Source: Xenophilus azovorans DSM 13620
GTDB lineage: Bacteria; Pseudomonadota; Gammaproteobacteria; Burkholderiales; Burkholderiaceae_C
Assembly: GCF_000745855.1 (NCBI RefSeq)
Contig: NZ_JQKD01000033.1
Coordinates: forward strand, 1-64,000
Direction: 5' to 3'
DNA: 64,000 nucleotides
The notes under the pieces are model-generated. The model had not been told where the DNA came from. It saw only the letters and a program-made list of their open reading frames with translations, and did not search any database. Numbering within the stretch: position 1 is the first letter of the stretch; each line of letters starts with the position of its first letter. The position numbers and the translations under genes are program-made. Of this stretch, positions 7,128 through 16,030 are shown piece after piece.

Positions 7128-9212
7128 TCAGGCGGGGTTCACCTCGGCGCCGGCGGGGCGCTCGCCGGCCTCGGCATCGTCGACGTCCACCGCGATGGCC
7201 AGCGGGCCGGCGGTGGCTTCCTCCTCGTCGGCCGCTTCCTCGTCGAGGGCGGCGGGCGCCGCGGCGGCGTCGAGGCGCTCGACCACGGTGCCGTTGACGG
7301 CCAATGCGATCTCGTCGACGTCGCCCAGGCGCACGCGCAGCCGGCTGCCGCGCGGCAGGCCCTGCGCGCCCAGCACCGGCAGCACCAGCGGCAGCGCGTC
7401 GGCCCGCGCCAGCGCCTCACCGGCGCCGGCATCGCGGATCAGCGTGGCCTCCAGTTCGCGGATGCCCTGCTGCTGCAGGTACTTGAGCGTCCAGAAGCGC
7501 TCCATGCCGGCCTGGTGGGCGTTGTAGGCCGTGTAGGCGGCGTCGAAGGCGGACAGGATCGCCATCAGCTGCGCGTCCTTCGGCTTGAAGGGCGCGGCCA
7601 GCGCGGCCGTGCGGCCGTGGCGGGCGGCGGCGATGATCTGCCACTGGTTCACCAGGTCGGTGTAGCGGCGCAGCGGCGAGGTGCTCCAGGCGTAGCTTTT
7701 CACGCCCAGCCCGGCATGCGGCAGCGCGCGCGTGCCCATGCGCACCTTGATGCCCGGCGCCAGGCTGGCCTGGCTGCGGTAGAGCGCCGGCACGCCCAGC
7801 TCGGCCAGCCAGCAGCCCCAGTGGCTGTTGGCCAGGATCATGGCCTCGGAGACCATCAGGTCCAGCGGCGCGCCGCGCCGGCGCGTGGTGATCTGCACCT
7901 GCTCGCTGCCGTTCGGTTCGCCTTCGCTTCCGACCAGGCGGAAGGTGTAGTCGGGCCGCGAGAAGCTCTCCGGCTTGCCGCGCACCACCTCGCGCGCGGC
8001 CTTCAGGTGCCGCGCCAGCCGCCACAGGAAGGCCAGCGGCGCGCGCAGCGCCCAGGCCTCGGGCGGGCCCTGCTCGGCGGGGGCATGGGCCAGGTCCAGC
8101 CAGGCCTCGTCGATCACGCCGTCGAGCCGGTCGTGGCGCAGGTTGGCCACCACCGGCACGCGCTCCAGGCGCGTCTCGGCGCCCTGCAGTTCGAGCGTGG
8201 CCTCGTCGAAGCGGGCGTACAGCGAGACGGCCGGCCGGTCGCCGCCGTCCAGCAGCGTGTAGGCGTCCACCACGGCGTCCGGCAGCATGGTGATCTTGTG
8301 GCCGGGCATGTAGACGGTCGAGAGGCGGTTGCGCGCCACCTGGTCGAGCGCGTCGCCCGGCGCCAGCGCCAGCCCCGGCGCGGCGATGTGGATGCCGACC
8401 GTGACCGTGCCGCTGCCCAGGCCCTGCACCGACAGCGCATCGTCGATCTCGGTGGTGTGCGAGTCGTCGATGGAGAAAGCCTGCACGCCCTCGGCCAGCG
8501 GCAGCGCTTCGGTGATGGCCGGCGCCGCCAGCCCGCCGGGGAAGCCCGGGCCCTTGGGGAAGTTCTCGAACAGGAAGCGCTGCCAGTGGAACTGGTAGGC
8601 CGAGTCGATGGCGCCGGCGCGCTCCAGCAGCGCCAGCGGCGCGGTCTGCGTGCTGCGGGCGGCCTCCACCACGGCCTTGTACTCGGGCGCGTTCTTGTCG
8701 GGCTTGAACAGGATGCGGTAGAGCTGCTCGCGTATCGCGTCCGGGCAGCGGCCCGCGGCCAGTTCGCCGGCCCAGGCGGCGATCTGCGCCTGCACCGCCT
8801 TCTTCTTCTCGATGGCGGCGAGCGCCTGCTGCACGATCTCGGCCGGCGCCTTGCGGAAGCGCCCCTTGCCGGCGCGGCGGAAGTAGTGCGGCGCGTCGAA
8901 CAGCGCGAACAGCGCCGCCGCCTGCTGCGCCAGCGAGGGCTTGTCGCCGAAGTAGTCGGCAGCCAGGTCGGCGAAGCCGAATTCCTCCTCGGGGGCGAAA
9001 TCCCAGGCGAGCTGAAGGTCCACGCCGGCGGCCAGCGTGCGCGCCTCGGCGATCAGTTCAGGGGGCGTGGGCTTGTCGAAGCGCAGCACCACGTTGGCTG
9101 CCTTGACCTTCACCCGCTTGCCGGTCTCCAGTTCCACCTGGGCCGAGGCTTCCGCCTCGGAAAGCACGCGGCCACCCAGGTATTTACCGGCTTCTTCGAA
9201 CAACACGAACAT
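7128..9212 (-). CDS. rnb: RNase II-family exoribonuclease (RNB domain)
   Basis: The 694-residue protein carries an RNB catalytic domain with the metal-binding aspartate motif HTTEIDDALSVQG in the middle, the downstream GHKITMLPDAVVD segment, and a C-terminal S1-like region ending in an acidic Ala/Glu-rich tail. RNase II/R enzymes degrade RNA processively from the 3' end. The N-terminus is short and lacks a classical pair of cold-shock domains, so it may be a variant form rather than true Rnb or Rnr. It lies 16 bases before the TonB-like gene. Confidence 0.85.
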   Translation of the reverse strand: MFVLFEEAGKYLGGRVLSEAEASAQVELETGKRVKVKAANVVLRFDKPTPPELIAEARTLAAGVDLQLAWDFAPEEEFGFADLAADYFGDKPSLAQQAAALFALFDAPHYFRRAGKGRFRKAPAEIVQQALAAIEKKKAVQAQIAAWAGELAAGRCPDAIREQLYRILFKPDKNAPEYKAVVEAARSTQTAPLALLERAGAIDSAYQFHWQRFLFENFPKGPGFPGGLAAPAITEALPLAEGVQAFSIDDSHTTEIDDALSVQGLGSGTVTVGIHIAAPGLALAPGDALDQVARNRLSTVYMPGHKITMLPDAVVDAYTLLDGGDRPAVSLYARFDEATLELQGAETRLERVPVVANLRHDRLDGVIDEAWLDLAHAPAEQGPPEAWALRAPLAFLWRLARHLKAAREVVRGKPESFSRPDYTFRLVGSEGEPNGSEQVQITTRRRGAPLDLMVSEAMILANSHWGCWLAELGVPALYRSQASLAPGIKVRMGTRALPHAGLGVKSYAWSTSPLRRYTDLVNQWQIIAAARHGRTAALAAPFKPKDAQLMAILSAFDAAYTAYNAHQAGMERFWTLKYLQQQGIRELEATLIRDAGAGEALARADALPLVLPVLGAQGLPRGSRLRVRLGDVDEIALAVNGTVVERLDAAAAPAALDEEAADEEEATAGPLAIAVDVDDAEAGERPAGAEVNPA

Positions 9213-9287
9213 CGCGCGATTGTCCCATGCGCCCGGGAGCGCAGAGCCCCTGCCGGCTGCGTTCGCCCCTGGCGCGGCCCGGCGGGC

Positions 9288-9875
9288 TCAGGCCAGGTCC
9301 AGGAACGCCAGCACCGCCTCCAGGTGCGCCGTCTCGAAATCGGAGATGGCGTGGTCGCCGCCCTCGATCAGGCGCACGCGGCTGTCGGGGTAGCGGGCGG
9401 TCATCTCGCGCCAGTCCAGCACCTCGTCGCCCTTGGCGATCACGGCCATCGCGCGCTCCGGCCGGGGCAGGGGGCCGGCCTGCAGGGCGCGCAGCTCGTC
9501 CACGAAATCGGCGCGGAAGAAGAAGCGCTCCTGCGGGTCGTGCCAGGCGGTCTGTTCGCCGATGTACTTCTGCAGGTCGCGCTCGGGGTGCACCGCCGGG
9601 TTGAGCAGCACGGCGCGGCAGCCGGTGCGCGCGGCCACCCAAGTGGCGTAGAAGCCGCCCAGCGAGGAGCCGACCACCGCCATCCGTTCGCGCGGCCAGC
9701 CGGCGATGCCCGCCTCGATCAGCGCCGCCGCCTCGCGCGGCGAGGGCGGAAGCTGCGGGCACCACCAGTGCGCCGCCGGGTGGCGTGCGGCCACCGCGCG
9801 CGCCATGGCCTGCGCCTTGGCCGAGCGGGGAGAGGAACGGAAGCCGTGCAGGTACAGCAGGTGGGTCGCTTGCAT
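9288..9875 (-). CDS. YqiA/YcfP-family alpha/beta-hydrolase (esterase-like)
   Basis: The 195-residue protein starts with LLYLHGFRSSPRSAKA, the oxyanion-loop motif of the UPF0227/YqiA family. It has nucleophile elbow GSSLGG, an acidic residue in KGDEVLDW and the catalytic His in GGDHAISDF. Family members are small cytosolic esterases acting on short acyl or palmitoyl-CoA substrates. The start at 9875 (MQATHLL) is preferred to an upstream in-frame ATG because the core begins directly there. It is followed by rnb in the same direction. Confidence 0.85.
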   Translation of the reverse strand: MQATHLLYLHGFRSSPRSAKAQAMARAVAARHPAAHWWCPQLPPSPREAAALIEAGIAGWPRERMAVVGSSLGGFYATWVAARTGCRAVLLNPAVHPERDLQKYIGEQTAWHDPQERFFFRADFVDELRALQAGPLPRPERAMAVIAKGDEVLDWREMTARYPDSRVRLIEGGDHAISDFETAHLEAVLAFLDLA

Positions 9876-9906
9876 GGGCGCCACTCTAGATGCTGCCGCG
9901 GCCACG

Positions 9907-9930
9907 AAAAAGCCCCGCCGGAGCGGGGCT
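9907..9930 (-). terminator. Rho-independent terminator after the large lipoprotein gene
   Basis: AGCCCCG (9911-9917) pairs with CGGGGCT (9924-9930) around a six-base loop. On the minus strand the stem is followed directly by a U-run. It lies 18 bases past the stop of the lipoprotein gene ending at 9948 and insulates it from the esterase-rnb operon. Confidence 0.85.
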
Positions 9931-9947
9931 GCAGGGACGGCGCGTGC

Positions 9948-12077
9948 TCAGAAGCTCTTGTACAGCGCGATCTGCTTTTTCATCTCCACCTGCCGCGCGC
10001 TGCGCGCCCACAGCTCCATCGAGTTGAAGGAGACGCCCTGCGCGTACTGGAAGGGCCCCACGCCGGGCACGGCGCTGTAGCAGTGCACGTCCGCGGCCGA
10101 CTGCGGCGAGCAATACAGCATGGCGGTGCGGGCCGTGTTGCGCACCAGCGTGCCGTCGTTGAAGCGCTGGCTGCCCTGGGCGCCCACGCGTCCGGTCACC
10201 GAGAAGCTGGTCGGGGCGAGCGCACCCGCCGGCACCGTCCAGGCGTCGCCGCCGCCTTCGCTGCTGAAGTCGATGTTGTTCGGGTCGCTGTCGCTGGGGG
10301 CGCCGAAGGTGATGCGGCCGGTCACGGCGGTGGCCGCCAGCAGTTCGGCCCGCTGCGCCGGAGCGAGCTGCGCGAACTTCAGCTGCCGCACCTCGTTGAT
10401 GGTCTGCGCCCGCGCCAGCGTGCGGTAGCTCTGCACCACCGGGCTGCCGGCCACCGGAAAGAACTCCATCTTCCACACGCCTTGGTCCTTGAGCGCGCGG
10501 ATCTGCGCCTCGCCGTACTGCGGATCGACGAAGAAGATGTTGGGCTCCTCGTCGGCCAGGTTGCCCGCGGTGGCCGGGTCGGCGTAGCCGGTGGCCAGGC
10601 GGACGATGCTGGTCACCGTCCTGCTGTCGTCGGCGCGGTGCGCCACCAAGTAGGACAGGCCGCTCTCGGGCGAGAACTTGATCACCTGCCCCCACGGCGC
10701 CGTCACCAGCACGTGGCTCAGCACCGGCTGGCCGCTGCCGTTGATGCGGTTGTCGATGCTGATGTTGTAGCCGGTGGTGAAGGCGTTGTAGGCCGGCATG
10801 TTGAGGTACTCCCGGTCTTCGGAGACGGGGCGGACCGTGGCGCCGTAGCCGTAGCTGTTGCCGGTGAGCTTGAGCGCGCCGTCCTGGTTGCGCACCACCA
10901 GCGTCTCGTTGTCGGTGTTGCCCAGGCGGTCGGTCCAGCGGTAGCTCAGCACCAGGTCGGTCTGTCCACCCTGGACGCGGAAGAACTCGAAGTTGCCGCG
11001 GTCGTGCCTGAGCCCGGTGGGGCCGAAGCGGAACAGCGAGGACCAGGCGCCGCGGCCCTGCGCATTGCGGCCGACGGTCCCGCCGTTGGCCGCATAGGTG
11101 GCCGGGTCGTCGTCGACGAACAGCGTGCGGCAGGCCGGCGCGGTGACGTTCGCCGCGGTGCCGGTCGCGTCGGCGTCGTCGCTGGTGGCGGTGTCCACGC
11201 GCTGCGTCACCGGCAGGGCGAAGCAGGCGTCCAGCCGCTGGAAGAAGCCGGCCACCTGCGCCGGCGTCGGGATGGCCGAGAGCTGGTCGGCCGTGACCGC
11301 GGGCAGCACGGGGGCGGCCTCGTCGGAGGTGCGGTAGCTCAGCGAGACCGGCTGGCCGTCCGCGCTGGGCGCCTTGACGGTGATCTCGATGTTGGCGGCG
11401 GTGCCGTCCGGGCGCACGCTGACGGTGATTGCGTCCAGCACCCGGTCCTGGCCGGTGCCGTCGGCCACCAGGGGGCCGCCGAAGGGATCGATGCCTGCCT
11501 GCCCCAGCGCCTGCAGCAGCGGCTCCAGGGTCGCCAGCAGGGCCTGCACCTCGCTGCGGATCGCATCGTCGTTGACCAGATCGGGGTTGCTCTGGATCGC
11601 CTGGGCGAGGCTGGCGGGGTTGCCGTCCGGCGCCAACTGGGCCGCCACGATGGTGGTCAGCGGGGTGATGTTGAGCGTGCCGCCTTCCGCGCTGGCGCTG
11701 ATGCTGTAGAGCGCCTGCTCGTCGCGCAGCACGCGCACCACCAGCGGCGCGGCGGTGTCGACGGGCAGTTCGCAGTCGTAGCTGCCGGCGGCGTCGGTGA
11801 CGGTGCTGCACACGGTCTGGCCGCGCTGGTCCAGCACCTCCAGCCGGGCGTCGGCGAAGGCGGCGCCGGTGGCCGCCACGCCGCGCAGCACGGCGCCGCC
11901 GGAGGGTTCCGGCGTGGTGGGGGTGCCCGGCGTGGTCGGGTCGCCGCCGGTGCCGCCGGTCGGCGGCAGGAAGGCCAGGCCGCCGCCGCCCCCGCCTCCG
12001 CCGCCGCAGGCGGCCAGGGTCAGGAGCAGGGCGGCGGCGCTGGCGAGGCGGGACGCAGCGGGACGGGGTGCGCGCAT
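9948..12077 (-). CDS. Large surface/periplasmic lipoprotein with Ig-like repeat domain, function unknown
   Basis: The 709-residue protein has a lipoprotein signal (LLLTLAAC, Cys near residue 24) followed by a run of ten glycines, a flexible linker seen in betaproteobacterial outer-membrane lipoproteins. Next comes a carboxypeptidase-regulatory-like beta-sandwich (AVLRGVAATGAAFADARLEV, about residues 55-130) and a long uncharacterised C-terminal region rich in Asn, Tyr and Thr. No catalytic motif is recognised. The ATG at 12077 is chosen because it begins the signal peptide and has GGAG upstream; the longer in-frame extension is antisense to the response regulator. It is divergent from the two-component pair at 12220, which may control it. 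Confidence 0.75.
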   Translation of the reverse strand: MRAPRPAASRLASAAALLLTLAACGGGGGGGGGLAFLPPTGGTGGDPTTPGTPTTPEPSGGAVLRGVAATGAAFADARLEVLDQRGQTVCSTVTDAAGSYDCELPVDTAAPLVVRVLRDEQALYSISASAEGGTLNITPLTTIVAAQLAPDGNPASLAQAIQSNPDLVNDDAIRSEVQALLATLEPLLQALGQAGIDPFGGPLVADGTGQDRVLDAITVSVRPDGTAANIEITVKAPSADGQPVSLSYRTSDEAAPVLPAVTADQLSAIPTPAQVAGFFQRLDACFALPVTQRVDTATSDDADATGTAANVTAPACRTLFVDDDPATYAANGGTVGRNAQGRGAWSSLFRFGPTGLRHDRGNFEFFRVQGGQTDLVLSYRWTDRLGNTDNETLVVRNQDGALKLTGNSYGYGATVRPVSEDREYLNMPAYNAFTTGYNISIDNRINGSGQPVLSHVLVTAPWGQVIKFSPESGLSYLVAHRADDSRTVTSIVRLATGYADPATAGNLADEEPNIFFVDPQYGEAQIRALKDQGVWKMEFFPVAGSPVVQSYRTLARAQTINEVRQLKFAQLAPAQRAELLAATAVTGRITFGAPSDSDPNNIDFSSEGGGDAWTVPAGALAPTSFSVTGRVGAQGSQRFNDGTLVRNTARTAMLYCSPQSAADVHCYSAVPGVGPFQYAQGVSFNSMELWARSARQVEMKKQIALYKSF

Positions 12078-12219
12078 GGAGGATCTCCGGAAATGTGAAA
12101 AGTTGTTATCGAGGCGCGGCGAGTGTCCGGAAATCCTCCGGAAGTCCCCATCCCATGAACATGTGAGCCGACGTCGCGCACCGGCGACGCCGCTGTTGCG
12201 ACGTGTATCCTCCGCCGCC

Positions 12220-12933
12220 ATGGAGCGCATGCCGCCGATCGACGCCCGCCCCCCGGCCGAGGCCTGGGGCGTGCTGGCCGTGGAGGACGACCTGCGCGCC
12301 CGGGCGTTCTTCGAGTCCAGCGTGCGGGCCTGCGCCGGGCTGCGCTGGCTGGCGGGGCTGGGCAGCGTGGCCGAGGCGCTGGCGTGGCTGCAGGGCGCGC
12401 CGCAGCGGCCCGACGTGCTACTGGTCGACCTGGGGCTGCCGGACGGCAGCGGCGTGGAGGTGATCCGGGCCGTGCGCGCCCGCTGCCCGGACTGCGAGCC
12501 GCTGGTGGTGTCGGTGTTCGGCGACGAGGAGAGCGTGCTGGCCAGCATCGAGGCCGGCGCCGTCGGCTACCTGCACAAGGATTCGGCGCCCGAGGACATC
12601 GCCCAGACCATCCTGGAGGTCAAGCGCGGCGCCTCTCCCATCTCGCCCATGATTGCGCGCCGCGTGCTGGCCAAGTACCGCAGCCTGCGCGCCGCGGAGC
12701 CGGGCGCGGCCCCGCCGGAGCAGGCGGCGGACGTCGTGCCGTCGCTGCTGTCGGTGCGCGAGCAGGAAGTGCTCACGCTGATCGCGCGGGGCTTCTCCTA
12801 CGCCGAGATCGCGCGCCTGAAGGGCCTGAGCGTGCACACCGTGCAGACGCACATCAAGAACCTGTACGGCAAGCTGGCCGTGCACTCGAAGAACGAGGCG
12901 GTGTTCGAGGCGACCCGGCTCGGCCTGCTGTGA
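12220..12933 (+). CDS. LuxR/NarL-type response regulator
   Basis: The 237-residue protein has an N-terminal receiver (acidic pair VEDD near residue 20, phospho-acceptor in LLVDLGLPDGSG, conserved Lys in YLHKDSAPE) and a C-terminal GerE helix-turn-helix (LSVREQEVLTLIARGFSYAE, then HTVQTHIKNLYGKL). It is a DNA-binding output protein, phosphorylated by the kinase encoded directly downstream with a GTGA overlap. An ATG at 12229 is an alternative start. Target genes are unknown; the divergent lipoprotein is an obvious candidate. Confidence 0.9.
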   Translation: MERMPPIDARPPAEAWGVLAVEDDLRARAFFESSVRACAGLRWLAGLGSVAEALAWLQGAPQRPDVLLVDLGLPDGSGVEVIRAVRARCPDCEPLVVSVFGDEESVLASIEAGAVGYLHKDSAPEDIAQTILEVKRGASPISPMIARRVLAKYRSLRAAEPGAAPPEQAADVVPSLLSVREQEVLTLIARGFSYAEIARLKGLSVHTVQTHIKNLYGKLAVHSKNEAVFEATRLGLL

Positions 12934-14789
12934 GCGGATGGCGGCGCGCGGCCTGCGTGGCCGCCTGGCTGTGCTGCTGGGGCCTGGCCGCCCTGCTGCC
13001 GCCGGCGGCGCGGGCGGCGCAGGACGAGCCGGTGCAGGCCCTGCGCATGGCGCGCATCCAGGCCGTGATCGACGGCCGGCCGCAGGACTGGCGCACCGTG
13101 CCGCTGCCCTACCACTGGGACCGCCTGCACCGCAACCACGGCGGCCGGGCCGTGGTCGAGGCCCGCTTCGACCTGCCCGGCGGCCCGTCCGCCCAGCCCT
13201 ACACGCTGTACTTCCCGCTGATCGGCAATGCCGCGGCCGTCTGGCTCAACGGCAAGCTGCTGGTGCGCTACGGCGACCTGGACGCGGCCGGCCGCGACGA
13301 CTACGGGAAGATCGCCCGCCAGGTGGCGGTGCCGCCCGCCCTGCTGGCGGCGCACAATCTCCTGCGCATCGAGCTGCGCGCCGACGGCGGGCGGCGCGGC
13401 GGCCTGTCGGAGATCTACATCGGCCCCACCGAGCAGGTGCAGGCCCATCCCGCGGCCCGCGCCGGCGCGCTGCGCTACGCGGGCTCGCTGTTCCTGGGCG
13501 CCTTCAGCCTGGTGGTGGGCTTCATCGCATTGATGTGCTGGGCCAGCCAGCGCGTGGTGGACGCCGACGGCCGGCTGCGCCGCGAGACCCTGTACCTGTG
13601 GGCCGGGCTGGCCGAGCTGTGCTGGTCGGTGCGGGTGTTCGACGCGCTGATCGAGCACCCGCCGCTGGCCTGGCCCCTGTGGGGCGTGCTGATGACCGGC
13701 ACCTACGCCGGCTGGGTCGGCGGCGTGCTGCTGTTCTGCCACCGCGCGGCGGGCTGGGAGCACCGGCGCTCGATGCGCTTCATGCAGGCCGCGGCGGGCG
13801 CGCTGGTGGTTGCCGGGCTGGTGTGCTCGGCCCTGTCCTTCGCCTGGTTCCGCCCGGTGCTGCTGACCGGCTGGCTGGGCGCGGTGAACCTGTGCGCGGC
13901 CCTGTACGCACTGGTCTACATGGCGGCCACGGTGCGCCGCCCCACCACCGCGCGCGTGCTGCTGGCGGCCGCCGGCGTGCTCAACGTGGCCGTCGGCGTG
14001 CGCGACTGGGTCACCATCCGCCTCGGCAACGACCTGGGCGCCGTCACCTGGAACCGCTACGTCTCGATCGCCTTCGGGCTGGCGCTGCTGTACATCGTGC
14101 TGCGGCGCTTCCAGCAGGCCAGCGGGCAGGCGCGCGAACTGCTGGGCACGCTGCAGGCGCGGGTGGCCGCGCGCGAGCAGGAGCTGGCCAGCACCTACGG
14201 CCGCCTGGAGGCGGCGGCGCGCGAGCAGGCCCGCAACCACGAGCGCGAGCGCATCCTGCGCGACATGCACGACGGCGTCGGCTCCCACATCAGCGCCGCC
14301 ATCCGGCAACTGCAGTCGGGCCGTTCCACCTCGGACGAGGTGCTGCGCACCCTGCGCGACTCCATGGACCAGCTCAAGCTGTCGATCGACGCCATGCAGC
14401 TGCCGCCGGGCGACGTGCAGGCGCTGCTGGCCGGCCTGCGCTACCGGCTGGAGCCGCGCCTGGCGGGCGCCGGCCTCGCGCTGGAATGGGCGGTGCAGGA
14501 ACTGCCCCCGTGGCCCGGGCTGGACGCGCAGGCCATGCGGCAGTTGCAGTTCCTGCTGTTCGAGGCCATCTCCAACGTGCTGCAGCACGCGCATGCCCGC
14601 GTGCTGCGGCTGGAGGCCGGCGCCGGCCCCGGCGGGCTGGCGATCCGCATCGTCGACGACGGGTGCGGCTTCGATGCCGGCCGCGCGCCGCGGGCGCTGC
14701 AGGTGCGCGCGGCGTCGCTGGGCGCGCGGCTGGGCGTGCGCTCCGCGCCCGGCCGCACCGAGGTGGCGTTCACCCTGCCCGCCGCCTGA
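12930..14789 (+). CDS. 7TM-DISM sensor histidine kinase (HisKA_3-like)
   Basis: The 619-residue protein begins at GTG 12930, overlapping the regulator stop as GTGA. It has a signal peptide (VAAWLCCWGLAALL), a periplasmic beta-sandwich of the 7TMR-DISM extracellular type, then about seven membrane helices (residues 180-390). A coiled coil follows, then the phospho-acceptor motif ERERILRDMHDGVGSHISAA, which is NarL-kinase-like, and a HATPase domain (EAISNVLQHAHA, IVDDGCGFD). The signal is unknown; DISM sensors often bind carbohydrates or other small ligands. It is a cognate pair with the preceding regulator. Confidence 0.88.
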   Translation: MSGWRRAACVAAWLCCWGLAALLPPAARAAQDEPVQALRMARIQAVIDGRPQDWRTVPLPYHWDRLHRNHGGRAVVEARFDLPGGPSAQPYTLYFPLIGNAAAVWLNGKLLVRYGDLDAAGRDDYGKIARQVAVPPALLAAHNLLRIELRADGGRRGGLSEIYIGPTEQVQAHPAARAGALRYAGSLFLGAFSLVVGFIALMCWASQRVVDADGRLRRETLYLWAGLAELCWSVRVFDALIEHPPLAWPLWGVLMTGTYAGWVGGVLLFCHRAAGWEHRRSMRFMQAAAGALVVAGLVCSALSFAWFRPVLLTGWLGAVNLCAALYALVYMAATVRRPTTARVLLAAAGVLNVAVGVRDWVTIRLGNDLGAVTWNRYVSIAFGLALLYIVLRRFQQASGQARELLGTLQARVAAREQELASTYGRLEAAAREQARNHERERILRDMHDGVGSHISAAIRQLQSGRSTSDEVLRTLRDSMDQLKLSIDAMQLPPGDVQALLAGLRYRLEPRLAGAGLALEWAVQELPPWPGLDAQAMRQLQFLLFEAISNVLQHAHARVLRLEAGAGPGGLAIRIVDDGCGFDAGRAPRALQVRAASLGARLGVRSAPGRTEVAFTLPAA

Positions 14790-14823
14790 ATCCGGCCGGC
14801 GCCGCGCGGATAATCGCGCCGCC

Positions 14824-15978
14824 ATGTCCGCCGTCTTCCAGCAGCCCTCCCTCTTCCGGCGCATCCTGCCGGTGTTCCAGGGTTTCGACGGGCTGCTGGC
14901 GCTGGCCGTGCTGATGCTGTGCGGCGCCGGGCTGGTCACCATGTACTCCTCCGGCTACGACCACGGCAGCCGCTTCATGGACCACGGGCGCAACATGCTG
15001 CTGGCCGCGGGCATCATGTTCGTGGTGGCGCAGATCCCGCCGCAGCGGCTGATGAGCCTGGCGCTGCCGCTGTACGTGCTGGGCGTCGGCCTGCTGGTGG
15101 CGGTGCTGCTGTTCGGCATCACCAAGAAGGGCGCCACGCGCTGGATCAACATCGGCATCGTCGTGCAGCCCAGCGAGCTGCTCAAGATCGCCACGCCGCT
15201 GATGCTGGCCTGGTGGTTCCAGCGGCGCGAGGGACAGTTGCGGCCGCTGGACTTCGCCGTCTCCTTTTTCCTGCTGGCGCTGCCGGTGGGCCTGATCATG
15301 AAGCAGCCCGACCTGGGCACCTCGCTGCTGGTGCTGGCGGCGGGGCTGGCGGTGATCTTCTTCGCCGGGCTGCCCTGGAAGCTGATCGTGCCGCCGGTGG
15401 CCGTCGGCATCGTGGCGGTGTCGCTGATCGTCGGCTTCGAGTCGCAGCTGTGCGCCGACGGGGTGGACTGGAAGGTGCTGCACGACTACCAGAAGCAGCG
15501 CGTGTGCACCTTGCTGGACCCGACCAAGGACCCGCTGGGCAAGGGCTTCCACATCATCCAGGGCATGATCGCCATCGGCTCTGGCGGCGTGGGCGGCAAG
15601 GGCTTCATGCAGGGCACGCAGACGCACCTGGAATTCATCCCCGAGCGCACCACCGACTTCATCTTCGCCGCCTACTCCGAGGAGTTCGGCCTGGCGGGCA
15701 ACCTGTTCCTGCTGTTCTCCTTCCTCTTCCTCATCGGCCGCGGGCTGATGATCGCGCTGGAGGCGCCGACCCTGTTCTCGCGCCTGCTGGCCGGCGCGGT
15801 GACGATGATCTTCTTCACCTACGCCTTCGTGAACATGGGCATGGTCAGCGGCATCCTGCCGGTGGTGGGCGTGCCGCTGCCCTTCATCAGCTACGGCGGC
15901 ACGGCGATGGTCACGCTGGGGCTGGCGCTGGGCATCCTGATGTCGATCGCGCGGGCCAGGCGGTTGATGCAGACCTGA
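14824..15978 (+). CDS. rodA: Rod-shape SEDS peptidoglycan polymerase RodA
   Basis: RodA is the inner-membrane SEDS glycosyltransferase that works with PBP2 in the elongasome. The 384-residue protein has about ten membrane helices and the SEDS motifs KKGATRWINIG, QPSELLKIATP, MKQPDLGTS (with the catalytic Asp) and the C-terminal GVPLPFISYGGTAM. ATG 14824 is used; the frame upstream is antisense-like to the kinase. The rest of the mre/mrd operon is not adjacent, although in many relatives rodA follows mrdA. Confidence 0.96.
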   Translation: MSAVFQQPSLFRRILPVFQGFDGLLALAVLMLCGAGLVTMYSSGYDHGSRFMDHGRNMLLAAGIMFVVAQIPPQRLMSLALPLYVLGVGLLVAVLLFGITKKGATRWINIGIVVQPSELLKIATPLMLAWWFQRREGQLRPLDFAVSFFLLALPVGLIMKQPDLGTSLLVLAAGLAVIFFAGLPWKLIVPPVAVGIVAVSLIVGFESQLCADGVDWKVLHDYQKQRVCTLLDPTKDPLGKGFHIIQGMIAIGSGGVGGKGFMQGTQTHLEFIPERTTDFIFAAYSEEFGLAGNLFLLFSFLFLIGRGLMIALEAPTLFSRLLAGAVTMIFFTYAFVNMGMVSGILPVVGVPLPFISYGGTAMVTLGLALGILMSIARARRLMQT

Positions 15979-16030
15979 AGGCCCTGGGCAGAATGGCGCC
16001 CGAGACACCACCACAAGGAGAGCTCCCGCC

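Noticed and set aside
6579-12098. An 1839-codon plus-strand open frame
   Set aside because: It runs antisense through the TonB-like, RNase II-type, esterase and lipoprotein genes and has no recognisable domains. It is a shadow of GC-rich coding DNA.
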